Positions 37,897 through 39,245 of a stretch of 39,245 nucleotides of DNA are shown piece by piece. Every line of letters begins with the position of its first letter. Within the stretch, counting starts at the first letter, position 1. A program made the position numbers and the translations under genes. The stretch is from NCBI GenBank assembly GCA_016783825.1, contig JADHVV010000017.1, positions 1 to 39,245 of the forward strand. The letters are read 5' to 3'. The notes below the pieces were generated by a model. It saw only the letters and a list, made by a program, of their open reading frames with translations. It did no database searches and was not told the origin of the DNA. The DNA comes from Candidatus Zhuqueibacterota bacterium. Lineage in GTDB: Bacteria; Zhuqueibacterota; Zhuqueibacteria; Thermofontimicrobiales; Thermofontimicrobiaceae.

Positions 37897-39110
37897 GTTT
37901 CTTTTTTATTTCCTACGGAAAATTTAAACACTTTTCCATTTGGCAAACATGCTTTCAGGCTGTTAAGTTCATTGATAAGTCCTTTTTGTGCAGCCCGGTA
38001 TCTGGGCACATCCAATGGTTCCAATTGCACGAACACAGCATGGTGAGTCGTTTTGACCCAGCCATGACAGCGGCTGATATGATCAAGAAGATTAACCAGA
38101 TCACGCTTGTCACTGTAATGACGCTTTAACATATCAATAAGTGTCCGCCGCGCATTCCAGACCATCGACTGCACAAGGTCAAATAAATTTTTTGTTTCCT
38201 GATCGATGACTTTGAAACTTTTCTCGCCATCAGTTTCATCTTTCAAATTTATACGCTCAGGAATCTCTTTTAATTGCTCTTTAACTGCAGCCAGTTCATC
38301 TTCAAGTTCACTACGTTCATGCAATAATCTTTGACGCTTTGAATTTGAACGAACGCTGCCGTCTTTATTATAAATTTCAGCTACATCGGCTAATGTATTA
38401 ATGATTTTTTGCAAGCCATTTTCAATTGTTCTTTTTTTGGCGCTTGTTTGTTTGAAAAGAGGATTTTTCATTTCCTGATTTTCACTATCCTCGGTTACTT
38501 TAATAAGCGGGACATAGTTCAAATTAAAACGATCTCCCATGTGTTTGAAACCATTTTCACTGGCGCCCCAACGTCCCAACATATTCTGTCCGAGGAAAAT
38601 TTTATCCTTTTCAATAGCATCGTTACTCACGCATACCGGGCGTGTATTACTCTCAAGATTCCAAATAACGATGCGCCGCAGGGCAACGGAAACAGTTTTA
38701 TCGGCATTTTGATACTGTTTCTTTTCCGGGAATTCGTAAAAACGATACGGCCGTTCATTGACAATAACTATATCGCTGAACAGATCATCTGATAATTCAT
38801 TTATTTCTTTTTTATAAGTGTTTTTCTCCCATGTTACAAAGCGATAACCTGACATCTCCACAAAGTGTTCAACGCACCAACTTTCGCGGTCAGAAACTAT
38901 TAACGGAGTGATCTGTTCATTAAATTGAGTTTGAAATTCTTGGGAAATATCCACGATATTCTGGCGTAAATCACCCTGGCCTTCTTCAAGGCTAAAATAA
39001 ACGACACGGCCGGTGGCATCGTGGAAATAAATTGTTGTTTGACCCGGCATGACCAGGCGTCGTTGAGTTTTGTAGCCTTTGTGAACTTTTTCCTTACCGG
39101 AGTATGCCAT
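37893..39110 (-). CDS. Transposase-like protein, apparently N-terminally truncated
   Basis: LIVSDRESWCVEHFVEMSGYRFVTWEKNTYKKEI; stop overlaps start of integrase fragment. Confidence 0.6.
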   Translation of the reverse strand: MAYSGKEKVHKGYKTQRRLVMPGQTTIYFHDATGRVVYFSLEEGQGDLRQNIVDISQEFQTQFNEQITPLIVSDRESWCVEHFVEMSGYRFVTWEKNTYKKEINELSDDLFSDIVIVNERPYRFYEFPEKKQYQNADKTVSVALRRIVIWNLESNTRPVCVSNDAIEKDKIFLGQNMLGRWGASENGFKHMGDRFNLNYVPLIKVTEDSENQEMKNPLFKQTSAKKRTIENGLQKIINTLADVAEIYNKDGSVRSNSKRQRLLHERSELEDELAAVKEQLKEIPERINLKDETDGEKSFKVIDQETKNLFDLVQSMVWNARRTLIDMLKRHYSDKRDLVNLLDHISRCHGWVKTTHHAVFVQLEPLDVPRYRAAQKGLINELNSLKACLPNGKVFKFSVGNKKET

Positions 39111-39130
39111 AACGCACTAAAGTGCAGGCG

Positions 39131-39219
39131 AAGGCTGAGGCGAAGGCGAAGGAAAAAAAAGAATATCCTTAATCCTTGAATCTTATACCTTGCTTCGCCT
39201 TTGCCTTCGCCTCAGCCTT
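39131..39219. repeat. Inverted hexamer repeat upstream of transposase
   Basis: AAGGCTGAGGCGAAGGC (39131-39147) / GCCTTCGCCTCAGCCTT (39203-39219), 17-bp perfect. Confidence 0.8.
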
Positions 39220-39245
39220 TTCGGTATGAAAGTTAATTGATCTGG

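Overview
39.2 kb bacterial chromosomal window, AT-rich and mostly ordinary single-copy genes. The lineage cannot be fixed from sequence alone; gene content is compatible with the FCB/KSB1/Calditrichota area (inference). Genes, left to right: histidine kinase/response regulator, ECF sigma/anti-sigma, DUF433/DUF5615 TA-like pair, secreted TPR-CHAT protein, GxxExxY gene, APC permease, RHH/MazF pair, a fused NifS-like cysteine desulfurase-SelD, two tandem papain-like peptidases, membrane-anchored MutS paralog, retropepsin-like protein, alpha/beta hydrolase, FGGY kinase, NAD(P)HX epimerase/dehydratase, PlsC, GpmI and a PDZ-like/GAF sensor kinase. The right end holds a mobile-element scar: tRNA-Ile 3' fragment, truncated integrase and truncated transposase. 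The most unusual content is intergenic. I see many inverted or tandem degenerate repeats: a GxxExxY gene bracketed by inverted CACAAAG repeats beside a remnant of a second copy, GT-rich heptad repeats that begin at stop codons of four genes, an attC-like imperfect dyad, a MITE-like element with 18-bp perfect TIRs, and several palindromic families recurring in the window. Around 28-30 kb there is a cluster of gene decay: two genes cut by single in-frame stops and one truncated lipid kinase. All calls come from reading the sequence by eye; no searches were run.
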